Positions 1 to 7,781 of a stretch of DNA of 64,000 nt are shown here, piece by piece. Below the pieces are notes generated by a model that worked only from the letters and a program-made list of their open reading frames with translations, did not search any database and had not been told where the DNA came from. Made by a program: the position numbers and the translations under genes. Every line of letters begins with the position of its first letter. Within the stretch, counting starts at the first letter, position 1. The stretch spans positions 124,001 through 188,000 of the forward strand of contig CALUXU010000002.1 in the NCBI GenBank assembly GCA_944324825.1. The letters run 5' to 3'. The stretch is from Candidatus Gastranaerophilales bacterium. GTDB lineage: Bacteria; Cyanobacteriota; Vampirovibrionia; Gastranaerophilales; Gastranaerophilaceae.

Positions 1-385
1 TTAAAGCAGGAATAAGTTTTTTATACGAGCGGATATCTTCGCACCATCTTATGGAAAGCCCGAATTTCTCAAGGCTAATCAAGTTCTCCGGAAGCTTTTT
101 ATCCGGAAACTGTTCTTCCGCAAGCCAAAGAATAACTTCATCCGGCTTCAGCGACTGGGTTAATAAAGTCGATACTGTTTTATATACAGAATCTATTCTG
201 CCCGGGAAAGAGGTTAATGATGCAATAATCTTAGTATCCCTCTTTTGTGTCGTAAGCCCGTAATCTTTAACCACCGGACACTTGTATTCTGTCTTATACT
301 TGAATTTTATTTGAACACCGAATAACAAACACATTATGTGGTTATCAATCTTTCGCACCGAAAAAATATTTTTTAAAAAGCTCAT
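1..385 (-). CDS. Glycosyltransferase, N-terminal part (cut by window edge)
   Basis: The reverse strand is open from an ATG at 385 to the window edge, 128 codons, with a GGAG Shine-Dalgarno just upstream. The translation contains IIASLTSFPGRI, VILWLAEEQFP and IRWCEDIRSYKKLIPAL. These are the opening blocks of a GT2-like family in capsule and cell-surface polysaccharide loci, whose N-terminal Rossmann half binds the nucleotide sugar. I recognise the family from these blocks; donor and acceptor sugars cannot be told. The C-terminal half lies outside the window. Confidence 0.72.
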   Translation of the reverse strand, partial: MSFLKNIFSVRKIDNHIMCLLFGVQIKFKYKTEYKCPVVKDYGLTTQKRDTKIIASLTSFPGRIDSVYKTVSTLLTQSLKPDEVILWLAEEQFPDKKLPENLISLEKFGLSIRWCEDIRSYKKLIPAL

Positions 386-463
386 ACTCAACTCCATCAG
401 CAGATAGTAAATTGTTGATGTCATTGATTATAGCACAACAGGGAAATGTACGCCAGAAAAAAA

Positions 464-670
464 TTACAATTCAGGCTCACCATACAAAGCTTTAAGAGCT
501 TCTATCACTTTCGGCATCTGGCAAACAAAAGAATAATGCCCTTTTGAAATTGAACACATAGAACAATCCCCGTTTAAACGATAGCATTCAAGAGCTTGTT
601 CAGTCCAATTCTGAGTGATTGACTCTGATAACTCTCCGTTCGTCTGAGGATAGAATGCTTCTCCTGCCAT
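464..670 (-). CDS. Small Cys-rich protein of unknown function
   Basis: Not recognised. The protein is about 68 residues from the ATG at 670, chosen because AGGAG lies five bases upstream. An in-frame ATG at 697 would add nine residues but has no ribosome site. It has a Cys cluster (C-x6-C-x2-C, then one more Cys) that could bind metal, but there is no second CxxC to complete a zinc ribbon. There is no signal peptide or membrane segment. It stands alone between the glycosyltransferase and comEC. Confidence 0.55.
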   Translation of the reverse strand: MAGEAFYPQTNGELSESITQNWTEQALECYRLNGDCSMCSISKGHYSFVCQMPKVIEALKALYGEPEL

Positions 671-729
671 CTTTTCTCCTACACTATCTCCAATCATATT
701 ATTGATTTATTTTAAAGAAAAGACATCCT

Positions 730-3126
730 TTATTTATATGATTTATCAGACTTAAATACTCTATTCAAGGAATCGTACGTGTAAACCTTATACTCTTTAT
801 TATTTACTACAATCTTCAAAGCATGATGCAAATCAGTCCTATAAATTTTAGTTTTATCCAGATAACCTAAAGTAACCGCATTCGGGTGCCCGTAATTATT
901 CGGTCCGACGGATATTATTGCAGTTTCCGGTTTCAGATAATTCATCATATCCTGATTAATAACACCATAAGCACCATGGTGTCCGACTTTTAAAATCGTA
1001 ATATCACGCGGAATAGCATTTTTCAAGCGGCTAAAAGACTTCGTCCCGGCATCTCCTGTAAATAACATACTGAATCCCTTGTATTTAACAAGCGCAATAA
1101 TTGAATTTTCGTTGTCAAATTCATCTGACACAGGAAAAGCTGCACGGTTCAATTCTAGCGAAAAGTCAGGCTCTGTTATAATCTGAACTCTTTTATTAAC
1201 AGGTATCAATTTCCCATTTGCAGAAGAATATATCTTTCTCGCAATTTTTGAATTATCAGTCATTGAATTGACGTAAATTTTATCAACCTTTAAATTTTCA
1301 ATCAAATCAACAGCACCGCCTGCGTGGTCACTGTCAAAGTGAGTAATAATCATTGAATCAATATGTTTTATACCTCTATCACGAAGATATTTCAAAATTA
1401 TCATCTTAGCTTTTGAAGCTCCGCCGCGATAACCGGATTTCCCGGTATCAATAATAACGTATTTATTCTGAGGAGTTTTAAGAAGAAATGCATCACCATT
1501 TTGAACATCAAAAGCAAGGATTTCAAGATTGTGATTCGGAATATTTACTGTTGAAATACATAAAATCAGAATCAACAATAATGCAGATTTTATAATGTTT
1601 TTATTGGCAAATTTGTCTTTTAGAATGTAGACCGCAAGCATCAAAACAGAATAATAAAGCAGAATTTGTAAAACAGAAGGATGGGTTGTTATAATCAATG
1701 AATGCGGCAGATTCGCAAACGTATTTGAAATCCACACCAGAACATTAAGCATCGGATTCAAAATAAAATCGAATACCATACATACGAAATCCGCAATCGG
1801 TTTACATAGTGCAAATACAGAACTTACAAAACCGCCAAAGCTTATTACGGAAAGAAACGGAACCGATAGAATATTAGCGAATACCGAATATAAACTGATA
1901 TTATTAAAATAAAACATCTGTATCGGAATAACCCATACTTGAGCAATCATCGGCACAAAAATTGCACCGGAAAGCCAGGAGGGCATAGATTTAAAATATT
2001 CCATCACGGGTATTGTTGAAAGCAGTAAACCGAAAGTAACAATGAATGATAGTTGAAAACCTACATCATTTATGAACGCAGGATTGTATATCAGCATCAA
2101 TAGAGCAACAAATGCTAATAAAGAAATACTGTGAGCATCTCTGTCAATCAGTTTCCCAACAAGAATAAATATCAGCATTATGGCAGCTCTGATAACTGAA
2201 GGACCGAGTCCTGTCATCAGAGAATAAAGTATTACAACCAGAATTCCTGCCGCGACAGAAATTTTGTAAGGGACATACAACTTTCTTAAAAAGAAATATA
2301 AAAATCCGTATATAAAAGCAACGTTCATACCTGATGCGGCAAGAATATGAAGCAAGCCTGAATTAATAAACGTTGTTTTTATATAATCCGGAGGAGCGAT
2401 GGCATCATCGCCAAACACTACACCGCCTAAGATTTCTAAATTCGGACTCTTTAGATATTTTGCGTGAGAATTTAATATCCCGATTCTTGAATTATTCAAT
2501 CCCTGAATCAGCTTCCACTTCATAGATAACTGCGCAGGTATCAGGTGATAATCATTCTCATTGGCATAAAATACAGTATATGCTTGAAAGTTTCTTAGAT
2601 AAGCACCGTAACTAAATTGAGATGGATTTGTTGAACGGAAAGGACGAGAAAGCCTGCCTTCTATTGAATAATGGTTTCCGATTAACGGTTTTGATTTTAT
2701 CCCGTCCTGATAATTTAAACTTACGAGTGTTTTGTTGCCCGGAATATTAATCACTTTTCCGTCATACTTAATCTTATCAACTTTAAAGAAAAATTTTAAA
2801 GTATTAGATTTTGCAGCATTCGGAATCGAAACAATCTGTCCCGTAATTTCGGAAGTTTTTGGCGCAAGATTGAACAGTTCATCGGAATTCTTTATCCTTA
2901 AAGTTGCATTAAAGAAACCGAAATAAAACATAAAAATCCACAACAGAATTATTTTCAAAGGGAAATAATTCCTTATTATTCCTAATATTGCCAATAAAGA
3001 TACGATTACGCAAAATAGATACGGTGAATTATTAAAATATGCAAATAACCCCAATATATAAATTATTGAGGTTATAAACATAAGAAAATTTTTATTTTGA
3101 GATAAATTCCCAAAAAGTTCACGCAT
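730..3126 (-). CDS. comEC: ComEC/Rec2-family DNA uptake channel
   Basis: ComEC moves single-stranded DNA across the inner membrane during natural transformation. At 798 aa this is a full three-part protein. It starts with hydrophobic helices plus a soluble OB-like region (DUF4131 type), followed by the multi-helix Competence domain (GLLHILAASGMNVAFIYG near 260). It ends in a metallo-beta-lactamase-like domain with the metal motif THFDSDHAGG near 600 and VGHHGAYG near 710. The gene follows proC with a 3-bp gap, so they are co-transcribed. No other competence gene is in the window. The family call is secure; transformation itself is inference. Confidence 0.93.
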   Translation of the reverse strand: MRELFGNLSQNKNFLMFITSIIYILGLFAYFNNSPYLFCVIVSLLAILGIIRNYFPLKIILLWIFMFYFGFFNATLRIKNSDELFNLAPKTSEITGQIVSIPNAAKSNTLKFFFKVDKIKYDGKVINIPGNKTLVSLNYQDGIKSKPLIGNHYSIEGRLSRPFRSTNPSQFSYGAYLRNFQAYTVFYANENDYHLIPAQLSMKWKLIQGLNNSRIGILNSHAKYLKSPNLEILGGVVFGDDAIAPPDYIKTTFINSGLLHILAASGMNVAFIYGFLYFFLRKLYVPYKISVAAGILVVILYSLMTGLGPSVIRAAIMLIFILVGKLIDRDAHSISLLAFVALLMLIYNPAFINDVGFQLSFIVTFGLLLSTIPVMEYFKSMPSWLSGAIFVPMIAQVWVIPIQMFYFNNISLYSVFANILSVPFLSVISFGGFVSSVFALCKPIADFVCMVFDFILNPMLNVLVWISNTFANLPHSLIITTHPSVLQILLYYSVLMLAVYILKDKFANKNIIKSALLLILILCISTVNIPNHNLEILAFDVQNGDAFLLKTPQNKYVIIDTGKSGYRGGASKAKMIILKYLRDRGIKHIDSMIITHFDSDHAGGAVDLIENLKVDKIYVNSMTDNSKIARKIYSSANGKLIPVNKRVQIITEPDFSLELNRAAFPVSDEFDNENSIIALVKYKGFSMLFTGDAGTKSFSRLKNAIPRDITILKVGHHGAYGVINQDMMNYLKPETAIISVGPNNYGHPNAVTLGYLDKTKIYRTDLHHALKIVVNNKEYKVYTYDSLNRVFKSDKSYK

Positions 3127-3129
3127 TAA

Positions 3130-3936
3130 CTATTTCCCCAAAGCATTTGCTTTTTTTGCGGTTTTATCAATCAGGTTGTAGAATAAATCTTTTGTATTCT
3201 CTTCGTCCATATAATCAACACCTACTCTGGTACAGCCGCCTTTTGTTGCAACACTTGCAATTAATTCTTCCGCAGATTTATCGCTATTCAAAAGCATTTT
3301 TGCAGAGCCGATTGCGGTTTGTATACTTAGCGTTAACGCTTTTTCATAATCCAGACCGAGTTTTTCACCTGCACGGGCAATTTCGTTGATTACCTTGTAG
3401 TAAAATGCCGGCCCGGAACCAGAAATTGCAGTTACGATATCAATTTGCGATTCTTCAACTACGATACATTTCCCGATATTTGAAAGCATTTCTTTAACAA
3501 ATTCGATATCCTCCGCAGTTGCATATTTACCACCTGCAATCCCGCTCATACCTTCGCATACTAAAGCCGGAGTATTCGGCATAACTCTTACCACTCTGGT
3601 TGATTCAGGAAGTATATTTTGAATAAAGTTTGTTGTAACTCCTGCAGCAATTGATACTATTAATTTATCAGGAGTTACAGAGGCCTTTATCCCTTTCAAT
3701 ACCTCTTCAACAAAGTTTGGAGTAGTTGCAACAAATATAACGTCAGAACGGTTTACAAGTTCGTTGTTGTCGCAAATAACATCAATACCTAAAGCCTCAC
3801 TTTTTGATTTTGCAGCTTCAGAATTAATTTCAGAAGCTGTAATATTACTTTTTTCCGTAAATTTTGAAGCTATAACACCGCCGATTATAGCACTTGCCAT
3901 TTTTCCGCATCCAATAAAACCAATTTTTTTGTTCAT
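3130..3936 (-). CDS. proC: Pyrroline-5-carboxylate reductase
   Basis: This enzyme catalyses the last step of proline synthesis, NAD(P)H-dependent reduction of 1-pyrroline-5-carboxylate. The 268 aa protein matches the family length. The N-terminal Rossmann motif is IGFIGCGKMASAIIGG. VRVMPNTPALVCEGMSG is the conserved central block, and the C-terminal helical dimerisation domain carries AISGSGPAFYY and SVATKGGCTRVG. It is the first gene of a two-gene unit with comEC. Nothing is odd about it. Confidence 0.96.
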   Translation of the reverse strand: MNKKIGFIGCGKMASAIIGGVIASKFTEKSNITASEINSEAAKSKSEALGIDVICDNNELVNRSDVIFVATTPNFVEEVLKGIKASVTPDKLIVSIAAGVTTNFIQNILPESTRVVRVMPNTPALVCEGMSGIAGGKYATAEDIEFVKEMLSNIGKCIVVEESQIDIVTAISGSGPAFYYKVINEIARAGEKLGLDYEKALTLSIQTAIGSAKMLLNSDKSAEELIASVATKGGCTRVGVDYMDEENTKDLFYNLIDKTAKKANALGK

Positions 3937-3953
3937 AATAATTAACCTTTTTG

Positions 3954-3980
3954 TTGACTATTCCGATTGTTTCTTATAAT
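3954..3980 (+). promoter_or_regulatory. Probable rpmH promoter
   Basis: A perfect TATAAT at 3975-3980 lies 46 bases before rpmH. TTGACT at 3954-3959 gives a 15-base spacer, short for sigma-70, while TTGTTG at 3951 gives 18. The -10 assignment is firm; the -35 is uncertain. Confidence 0.55.
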
Positions 3981-4026
3981 ATGTACTAGCATAATAATAT
4001 AAAGTAGCAAAAAAGGGAACAGAAAA

Positions 4027-4179
4027 ATGAGACGTACACTAGAAGGAACTAAAATAAAAAGACAAAAAGTCAGTGGTTTCAGAGCAAGAATGTCAACTCC
4101 TGGCGGACAAGAAGTTTTGAACAGACGCAGAGCGAAAGGCAGACACAAATTAGCTATCACTGCTAAAAAACGCGCTTAG
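4027..4179 (+). CDS. rpmH: 50S ribosomal protein L34
   Basis: The 50-residue basic protein is MRRTLEGTKIKRQKVSGFRA, then RMSTPGGQEVLNRRRAKGRH, ending in KKRA. It is a structural component of the large ribosomal subunit. The TLxGTxxKxxxxSGFRARM pattern is closer to cyanobacterial L34 (RTLGGTNRKQKRTSGFRARM style) than to the usual KRTYQPS start of other bacteria, which supports a Melainabacteria origin. It is short, so a long antisense reading frame over it should be ignored. It is followed by a strong terminator and is apparently monocistronic here, without rnpA beside it. Confidence 0.95.
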   Translation: MRRTLEGTKIKRQKVSGFRARMSTPGGQEVLNRRRAKGRHKLAITAKKRA

Positions 4180-4198
4180 TCTTAAAAACAAATTTTAG

Positions 4199-4236
4199 CA
4201 AGAAACCCAACAAAAATATTTTTGTTGGGTTTCTTG
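4199..4236. terminator. Bidirectional terminator between rpmH and the LuxR-type gene
   Basis: A perfect 18-bp inverted repeat (CAAGAAACCCAACAAAAA and its complement, two central bases) with A/T tracts in the arms. It lies between convergent genes, so it can stop transcription from both sides. Confidence 0.85.
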
Positions 4237-4273
4237 GTGTAATGTATAGGTTCCATATTTAAACAAATTCTAA

Positions 4274-4468
4274 TTAAGCAACTAATCCCAATTTTACGGC
4301 TTTAACTGCTGCTTGGACTCTTCCGTTTGCATCGAGTTTATGGAATATTGAACACAAATGGGCTTTCACGGTATGAATACTAACCATTGTTTTTTCGGCA
4401 ATTTCTCTGTTATTTAACCCTTCTGCCAATAATTTCAATACTTCCAATTCTCGTTCGGTTAATTCCAT
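4274..4468 (-). CDS. Solo LuxR/GerE-type DNA-binding domain
   Basis: The whole 64-residue protein is one helix-turn-helix of the LuxR C-terminal class. LTERELEVLKLLAEGLNNRE is the scaffold, and IAEKTMVSIHTVKAHLCSIF holds the recognition helix with the conserved TVKAH. There is no receiver or ligand domain, so activity must be set by expression level, partner binding or dimerisation. Small stand-alone LuxR-type regulators (for example PedR) are known in cyanobacteria. The target is unknown. The gene is monocistronic, convergent with rpmH. Confidence 0.85.
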   Translation of the reverse strand: MELTERELEVLKLLAEGLNNREIAEKTMVSIHTVKAHLCSIFHKLDANGRVQAAVKAVKLGLVA

Positions 4469-4651
4469 TGCTATCCCTCAGTTAAATGTATTTAATACAC
4501 TAATTATACGTATCAAATAGCAAGTTGACTATTAGCCGGGTGACTATTTTTTCATGCGAGGGTTTATAAATCATTCATATGAACGGTTGATTATCAAAAA
4601 AAAATTATTAATATAGTAGTGTAGGTTACAAAAATATATAGGAGCCCCAAA

Positions 4652-5212
4652 ATGTCGAGTTATTTAAACGGCACATCCCTTTTAACAGGGATACAAGCAG
4701 GAATGTCAAATTCCTACGCAATAATATCTAATTTGTATAAAGACGGAGTTACCCAGCAGAACTTGGTTTCCGCAATGGGCAATACAAATCTTTTGATGTC
4801 AACAGGCGGAATGGGAGCAACTTTTGCTTCTTATTTAAGCCAAAATTTCGGAACAATCGATAAAAACGCAGACGGAGTTATCGGCTCTGATGAAATACAA
4901 ACAATAATGGGTCAAATGAGCACACAAGGACTTACCAGACAGCAAATTATGCAATTAGGCAGCATGAGCGGTATTTCAACAGATATGCAGGGAACAATCC
5001 TTGATCACTTTACGGAAATTGATACAAACCATGACGGGAAAGTAAGCGCCGGAGAGATTCAGGCATATAACCTGACATCAAAAATGGAACAAAAAAAAGT
5101 TGACGATGAAAATACAATGATAAAAAATACATCAATTTTCTACGGTGATGAAGATAAAGAGTTTTCAAGCAGCCTTTTGTCATATAAATGGCTTAAGGAT
5201 GACAACGACTAA
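4652..5212 (+). CDS. EF-hand domain protein
   Basis: A 186-residue protein with two canonical calcium-binding loops, DKNADGVIGSDE near 70 and DTNHDGKVSAGE near 130. Ca-liganding acidic residues are at loop positions 1, 3, 5 and 12. The N-terminal third is small-residue and methionine rich (ST/G/M) without a classical signal peptide. ATATAGGAG precedes the ATG, and a terminator follows, so it is monocistronic. A second, smaller EF-hand protein occurs at 57991. Calcium binding is well supported by the motif; the cellular role is unknown. Confidence 0.85.
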   Translation: MSSYLNGTSLLTGIQAGMSNSYAIISNLYKDGVTQQNLVSAMGNTNLLMSTGGMGATFASYLSQNFGTIDKNADGVIGSDEIQTIMGQMSTQGLTRQQIMQLGSMSGISTDMQGTILDHFTEIDTNHDGKVSAGEIQAYNLTSKMEQKKVDDENTMIKNTSIFYGDEDKEFSSSLLSYKWLKDDND

Positions 5213-5248
5213 GGAAGGATTAGTGTAATTTATCGGGAAAATTATAGG

Positions 5249-5279
5249 CTCCGGAGATTGTTTAAATATCCGGAGTTTT
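5249..5279 (+). terminator. Intrinsic terminator of the EF-hand gene
   Basis: CTCCGGA ... TCCGGAG stem with a 13-base loop, followed by TTTTAATTATAT. It lies 37 bases after the stop codon. Confidence 0.7.
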
Positions 5280-5358
5280 AATTATATATAGAAAACTTTT
5301 GCAAAAAAAAGATTAATATGTTATTATATTTGCGTTACAAGTATTACAATTTAGTATA

Positions 5359-5375
5359 AAGGAGACCAAGCCATA
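5359..5375 (+). promoter_or_regulatory. Ribosome site and ATA initiation codon of infC
   Basis: AAGGAG at 5359-5364 is followed after 8 bases by ATA at 5373-5375, in frame with IF-3. No ATG, GTG or TTG occurs at a workable distance. The next in-frame ATG (5433) has no Shine-Dalgarno and would remove the conserved N-terminus. Rare AUU/AUC/AUA starts are the known basis of IF-3 self-control, because IF-3 rejects non-standard start codons. Confidence 0.8.
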
Positions 5376-5924
5376 GGAAACGAAGATAACAGATACGGAA
5401 ACCGCGGAACGAGAGATAAAGACAAGGTTTTAATGAATGAAAAAATCCGTGCAAAAGAAGTAAGATTGATTGATGAAAATGGAGAGAATCACGGGGTAGT
5501 ATTAACCTCAAAAGCGTTAGCTATGGCAGAAGAAGCAAATTTGGATTTGGTTGTGGTAAGTCCAAATCAAGCTCCGCCGGTTGCAAAGATTTTAGATTAC
5601 GGCAAGTATAAATACGAACTTGAAAAAAGAGCGAAAGAAGCTAAGAAGAAACAACATACAGTTGATATAAAAGAAGTAAAAGTCAGATACAAAATTGATA
5701 CACATGATTATCAAGTAAGAATTAAAAATATTAATAAATTTATCGCCCAAGGCAATAAGGTAAAAATAGTTGTTATGCTTAGAGGGCGTGAAATGCAGCA
5801 TTCAAGACTTGCTATGGATTTGGCAAACAAATTCATGGAAGATTTGAAGGGAGATACAATAACTGTTGAAAAACCGCCAAAATTGGAAGGCAGAAACGTT
5901 ACGTTATTCCTTGCTCCGGCATAA
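5373..5924 (+). CDS. infC: Translation initiation factor IF-3 (ATA start)
   Basis: IF-3 binds the 30S subunit, keeps it apart from 50S and checks the start codon. From the ATA at 5373 the protein is 183 residues. It has the N-domain block LMNEKIRAKEVRLIDENGE, the linker helix with KYKYELEKRAKEAKKKQH, and the C-domain RYKIDTHDYQVRIKNINKFI ... VMLRGREMQHSRLAMDL, ending KLEGRNVTLFLAPA. Starting at 5433 would trim the protein to 163 aa. No rpmI/rplT follows, unlike the usual infC operon; tRNA-Phe and the integrative element come next, so the operon may have been broken up. Confidence 0.95.
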   Translation: MGNEDNRYGNRGTRDKDKVLMNEKIRAKEVRLIDENGENHGVVLTSKALAMAEEANLDLVVVSPNQAPPVAKILDYGKYKYELEKRAKEAKKKQHTVDIKEVKVRYKIDTHDYQVRIKNINKFIAQGNKVKIVVMLRGREMQHSRLAMDLANKFMEDLKGDTITVEKPPKLEGRNVTLFLAPA

Positions 5925-6042
5925 GATTTAAAAATTATTGACTATTTTTTTTCAGCAGATAATAATAGATAAGTAAACTTTGAGCCGAAATGTTTGAGGT
6001 TTGGAGTATCGGGTAGAGCTTGAGAGTTTTATTCATGCCGTC

Positions 6043-6267
6043 CCCGAAATGACAAGTTAATAAGATATGCCGCAATAGCTCCCAGAGGAGCGTAAGCGAC
6101 GGGGTTAGATATGTAGAGCTTGCTCTGCCAACTGACCCGAAATGACAAGTTAATAAGATATGCCGCAATAGCTCCCAGAGGAGCGTAAGCGACGGGGTTA
6201 GATATGTAGAGCTTGCTCTGCCAACTGACCCGAAATGACAAGTTAATAAGATATGCCGCAATAGCTC
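6043..6267 (+). repeat. 93-bp tandem repeat (2.4 copies) ending inside tRNA-Phe
   Basis: Units begin at 6043, 6136 and 6229, each opening with CCCGAAATGACAAGTTAATA. The third unit runs into the tRNA gene and stops matching at 6267, so each full unit carries a copy of the first 13 tRNA bases (GCCGCAATAGCTC). Each unit also has a GCTCC-CAGA-GGAGC hairpin and an inverted D-arm-like stretch (TAGAGCTTGCTCTGCCAACT). Reading frames on the reverse strand across this repeat are not genes. Nothing else is seen between infC and the tRNA. Confidence 0.9.
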
Positions 6268-6330
6268 AGTTGGTAGAGCAAGGGACTGAAAATCCCTGTG
6301 TCCTTGGTTCAATTCCGAGTTGCGGCACCA
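6255..6330 (+). tRNA. tRNA-Phe (GAA)
   Basis: A full cloverleaf: acceptor GCCGCAA/TTGCGGC, D arm GCTC/GAGC, anticodon stem AGGGA/TCCCT with loop CTGAAAA (anticodon GAA at 6288-6290), and T arm CTTGG/CCGAG with loop TTCAATT. Discriminator A and encoded CCA (6328-6330) complete it. Its 3' half is the attachment site of the integrative element, which rebuilds the gene on insertion. Confidence 0.97.
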
Positions 6331-6338
6331 TTTTAAAA
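6282..6338 (+). repeat. attL: left copy of the 57-bp attachment repeat
   Basis: The bases from GGGACTGAAAATCCCTGTGT through the CCA and ATTTTAAAA are identical to 24973-25029. The repeat covers the anticodon arm, T arm and 3' end of tRNA-Phe plus 8 flanking bases. This is the standard outcome of a tyrosine recombinase inserting into a tRNA 3' end. Confidence 0.93.
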
Positions 6339-6359
6339 GACAGGCGGTGCCTGTCTTTT
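6335..6359 (+). terminator. Element-borne terminator after tRNA-Phe
   Basis: AAAAGACAGGC-GGT-GCCTGTCTTTT directly after the tRNA. The displaced host copy at the other end has a different hairpin in the same position, so the element supplies its own terminator to the rebuilt tRNA gene. Confidence 0.85.
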
Positions 6360-6409
6360 CTAGTATTTAGTAAAAATAAATATTTATAAAAATATTGTAT
6401 TTTTGAGTA

Positions 6410-6431
6410 TTTGTCGTAGATTTGTCGGAAT
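6410..6431 (+). promoter_or_regulatory. Putative left integrase arm-type sites
   Basis: TTTGTCG at 6410 and TTTGTCGGAAT at 6421 match the TTTGTCGGAAT direct repeats at the right end (24828-24850). Their place just inside both att repeats is typical of arm sites bound by the integrase N-terminal domain. The stretch 6360-6546 holds no gene. Confidence 0.55.
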
Positions 6432-6546
6432 GAAAAATAAATTTATATAAATACAATTCTATATAAATTTACACCCCCTATGATTTTCTTTAAAACTTTT
6501 ATATTTATTACTGTTACTAAGTAATGTAAGTAATAAACTGTCATTA

Positions 6547-7686
6547 TTAAATTTTTACTAGACTGTTAGGTTGTACAAATAAACCTCTTATTGGGTCATA
6601 TTGGTCAATAAACACTACTCTGGTCATTACATCTTCTTCTCCGATAATATCTTTTATATTATTTATTAACCTTTCTTGGGCATCTTCATCATGATAATAA
6701 ATATTTATTTTCGCATTTTTATTAGCTTGAAATAAATGTTTTAAAATTATATGGTCAGTCTTTTCAAGAGAATGACCTATCACATGAAAAGTAGAGGAAT
6801 TATTTTTAATTGATTTTAATAATTTTTGATATGCTTCTATTGTTCCGTATTTATGACGTTGATGATACTTTTTAAAAATATTGAAATCTATAGGAATGTT
6901 TGAATTATCAAAGCTATCAGTACCAAGAACTAAATTACAATTATCTTGTTCTGTAATTTTCCCATGAAGATAAATAGTTTTTATATCAAGGTTAAAATCA
7001 TGCATACACTTTAGTTTATATAATCTTTCACAAGTATCAGAATAATTAAAACTTAAAACAGGCATGGTAGTTATTGATGGACGAGATTTTATTGCATTTA
7101 AAACTAATAAATTCTTATTGTCATCTTCTATTTTATCCAAGACCTCATTAATCAAATAAAAATTAAATACATTTATAAAATCTCTTAATTGATTATATAA
7201 AAATTTAATAAATGCTTTTGGGCTATTAGCATGAACATTAAACATTTTATAAAATTCATCTTCTTTTTCAATTCTATAACTCATTTTATCTCTTACACTG
7301 GTATTAGGATGAGTTTTTATGACTAAATCTATTTTTGAAAATTCGAATCCTTTTATAAACAACCCTATAGATAAAGATAAGCTTAAATCATCTTTAGCCG
7401 GATTTCTAAGTTCAGGTACTTTTTTTAATATTTCACAAATAGCAACATAAATTTCATTTTCTAAGTGAATCCAAGTATCACCCATCTGTGCTTGTCTTGT
7501 GATAAAATGCTTCATCCATAAATTTGTTTTACAACATTCTTCATATATCAAATGAGTTTCACTTATATTATGTTGCATACTAATTTCATTACAAAAATCT
7601 AAAAAATTTTTATACGAAGTTTTTAAATTATGAGCAAGGTCAAACCCATTTCCAATAACCAAAATATCCATTAAATTTAAGTCCAT
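6547..7686 (-). CDS. AbiH-family abortive infection protein
   Basis: AbiH proteins block phage growth at a cost to the cell; the mechanism is not settled. The 379-aa protein opens with the family hallmark ILVIGNGFDLAHNLKTSYKN. It has LSFNYSDTCERLY and YLHGKI in the middle and VIGHSLEKTDHIIL near 310, the usual AbiH blocks. Length fits the family. An internal Met (M6) is an alternative start; neither has a clear Shine-Dalgarno. It is the left-most cargo gene, reading outward toward attL. Confidence 0.88.
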   Translation of the reverse strand: MDLNLMDILVIGNGFDLAHNLKTSYKNFLDFCNEISMQHNISETHLIYEECCKTNLWMKHFITRQAQMGDTWIHLENEIYVAICEILKKVPELRNPAKDDLSLSLSIGLFIKGFEFSKIDLVIKTHPNTSVRDKMSYRIEKEDEFYKMFNVHANSPKAFIKFLYNQLRDFINVFNFYLINEVLDKIEDDNKNLLVLNAIKSRPSITTMPVLSFNYSDTCERLYKLKCMHDFNLDIKTIYLHGKITEQDNCNLVLGTDSFDNSNIPIDFNIFKKYHQRHKYGTIEAYQKLLKSIKNNSSTFHVIGHSLEKTDHIILKHLFQANKNAKINIYYHDEDAQERLINNIKDIIGEEDVMTRVVFIDQYDPIRGLFVQPNSLVKI

Positions 7687-7781
7687 TAACTATTATGAAA
7701 CTATTTTATCAATTATTAGGTTATTGGTAAATAATTTAAATTAATTTGTTAATAAAATTTATGTACTTAGATATCAAAATA

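Noticed and set aside
3942-4160. 72-codon reverse-strand frame opposite rpmH
   Set aside because: It is the antisense of ribosomal protein L34, which is unmistakable on the plus strand.
5935-6312. Long reverse-strand reading frames over the tRNA-Phe upstream region
   Set aside because: They are produced by the 93-bp tandem repeat and run through the tRNA gene; no ribosome site.
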